Assembly (NCBI GenBank): GCA_031420415.1
Contig: JANOMT010000025.1
Span: 67,861 to 131,860, forward strand
Length of the DNA: 64,000 nt
From: JANYGA01 sp031420415
GTDB lineage: Bacteria > Vulcanimicrobiota > Vulcanimicrobiia > Vulcanimicrobiales > Vulcanimicrobiaceae
Direction of reading: 5' to 3'
The position numbers and the translations under genes are program-made. The first letter of the stretch is position 1; each line of letters starts with the position of its first letter. Shown here piece by piece: positions 63,796 to 64,000 of the stretch. The notes under the pieces are model-generated. The model searched no databases. It was not told the DNA's origin and worked only from the letters and a program-made list of their open reading frames with translations.

Positions 63796-64000
63796 CTAAC
63801 GGCGGGCAAGGACGTCGCTCGCGACGGTAAGACAGCGAAAAGCAACCGCGTCACTCGCGATGACTCCCCTCGTGCGGAGCGCCGCAATCGTGGCAAAGAT
63901 TCCCTCACGCGTACCGTGCCGCGCATGAAAATCGCGCAGTGCGTCCGGCGGTCCCGCGAGCAATTCTTCGATGAGATCGAGCGCCGCGAGCGCGGCGCGT
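63796..64000 (-). CDS. Hypothetical protein, C-terminal part, cut by the right edge
   Basis: An open minus-strand frame enters at the right edge and ends in TAG at 63798-63796, giving 67 or more residues (ALDLIEELLAGPPDALRDF, then GTREGIFATIAALRTRG). Helical, Ala- and Arg-rich, no family recognised. Convergent with the desaturase. Confidence 0.5.
   Translation of the reverse strand, partial: RAALAALDLIEELLAGPPDALRDFHARHGTREGIFATIAALRTRGVIASDAVAFRCLTVASDVLARR

Overview
The window is 64 kb of GC-rich, densely coding bacterial chromosome. Many genes overlap by 4 bases (ATGA or GTGA). I see no rRNA, tRNA, insertion sequence, prophage or CRISPR array, and no gene-free stretch longer than 300 bases; the longest is the 261-base leader in front of infC. 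A TonB-dependent receptor, squalene-hopene cyclase, a periplasmic methanol dehydrogenase and many secreted proteins indicate a free-living diderm. ThyX, heterodimeric acyl-CoA mutase, XoxF and hopanoids together suggest a soil lineage outside the well-studied phyla. Eremiobacterota (WPS-2) is my guess, at low confidence.

Layout. 0-6.5 kb: crotonase, DoxX-like, AidB and PaaI-thioesterase genes, then a TetR regulator divergent from squalene-hopene cyclase with a near-perfect 24-bp palindrome between them. 6.6-20.7 kb: a HAD dehalogenase, then a long minus-strand block with a two-component system, uvrB, an MBL/cupin fusion, an alpha/beta hydrolase, a GH38 mannosidase, a HAD phosphatase and uvrA. 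20.8-26.2 kb: prs, rplY and pth, a secreted protein, and a 705-residue GGDEF/EAL protein whose N-terminus is a photoactive-yellow-protein-like PAS domain with the chromophore-binding Cys. 26.3-33.2 kb: three genes each interrupted by one in-frame TGA (peroxiredoxin, GrdB-like protein, family 5 solute-binding protein), each TGA followed by a hairpin of SECIS type. ThyX, an amidase and an M48-like protein with a lost zinc ligand lie among them. 33.3-41.3 kb: a DUF7002-like pseudogene, M13 peptidase, glmU, gltX and the two subunits of an acyl-CoA mutase with isobutyryl-CoA mutase active-site residues. 41.4-51.3 kb: a lanthanide-type methanol oxidation cluster (xoxF, xoxJ, cytochrome c and accessories) with a divergent LuxR-type regulator and a TonB receptor. 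51.3-56.1 kb: nadABC behind a promoter carrying a 16-bp palindrome, and meaB. 56.2-61.0 kb: a tricorn-type protease translationally coupled to a secreted two-domain retropepsin-like protease. 61.0-64.0 kb: infC-rpmI-rplT behind an attenuator leader, and a fatty-acid desaturase.

How the parts fit. XoxF passes electrons to the neighbouring cytochrome c, and the TonB receptor is a candidate for lanthanide or lanthanophore uptake. The acyl-CoA mutase would depend on the MeaB GTPase encoded 13 kb away. The selenoprotein cluster is the main discovery: three independent UGA codons, two of them at known catalytic Cys/Sec positions. It predicts selA, selB, selC and selD elsewhere in the genome. A second genome-wide observation is that infC starts at AUA, and at least two other genes appear to start at AUA or AUC behind good Shine-Dalgarno sequences.
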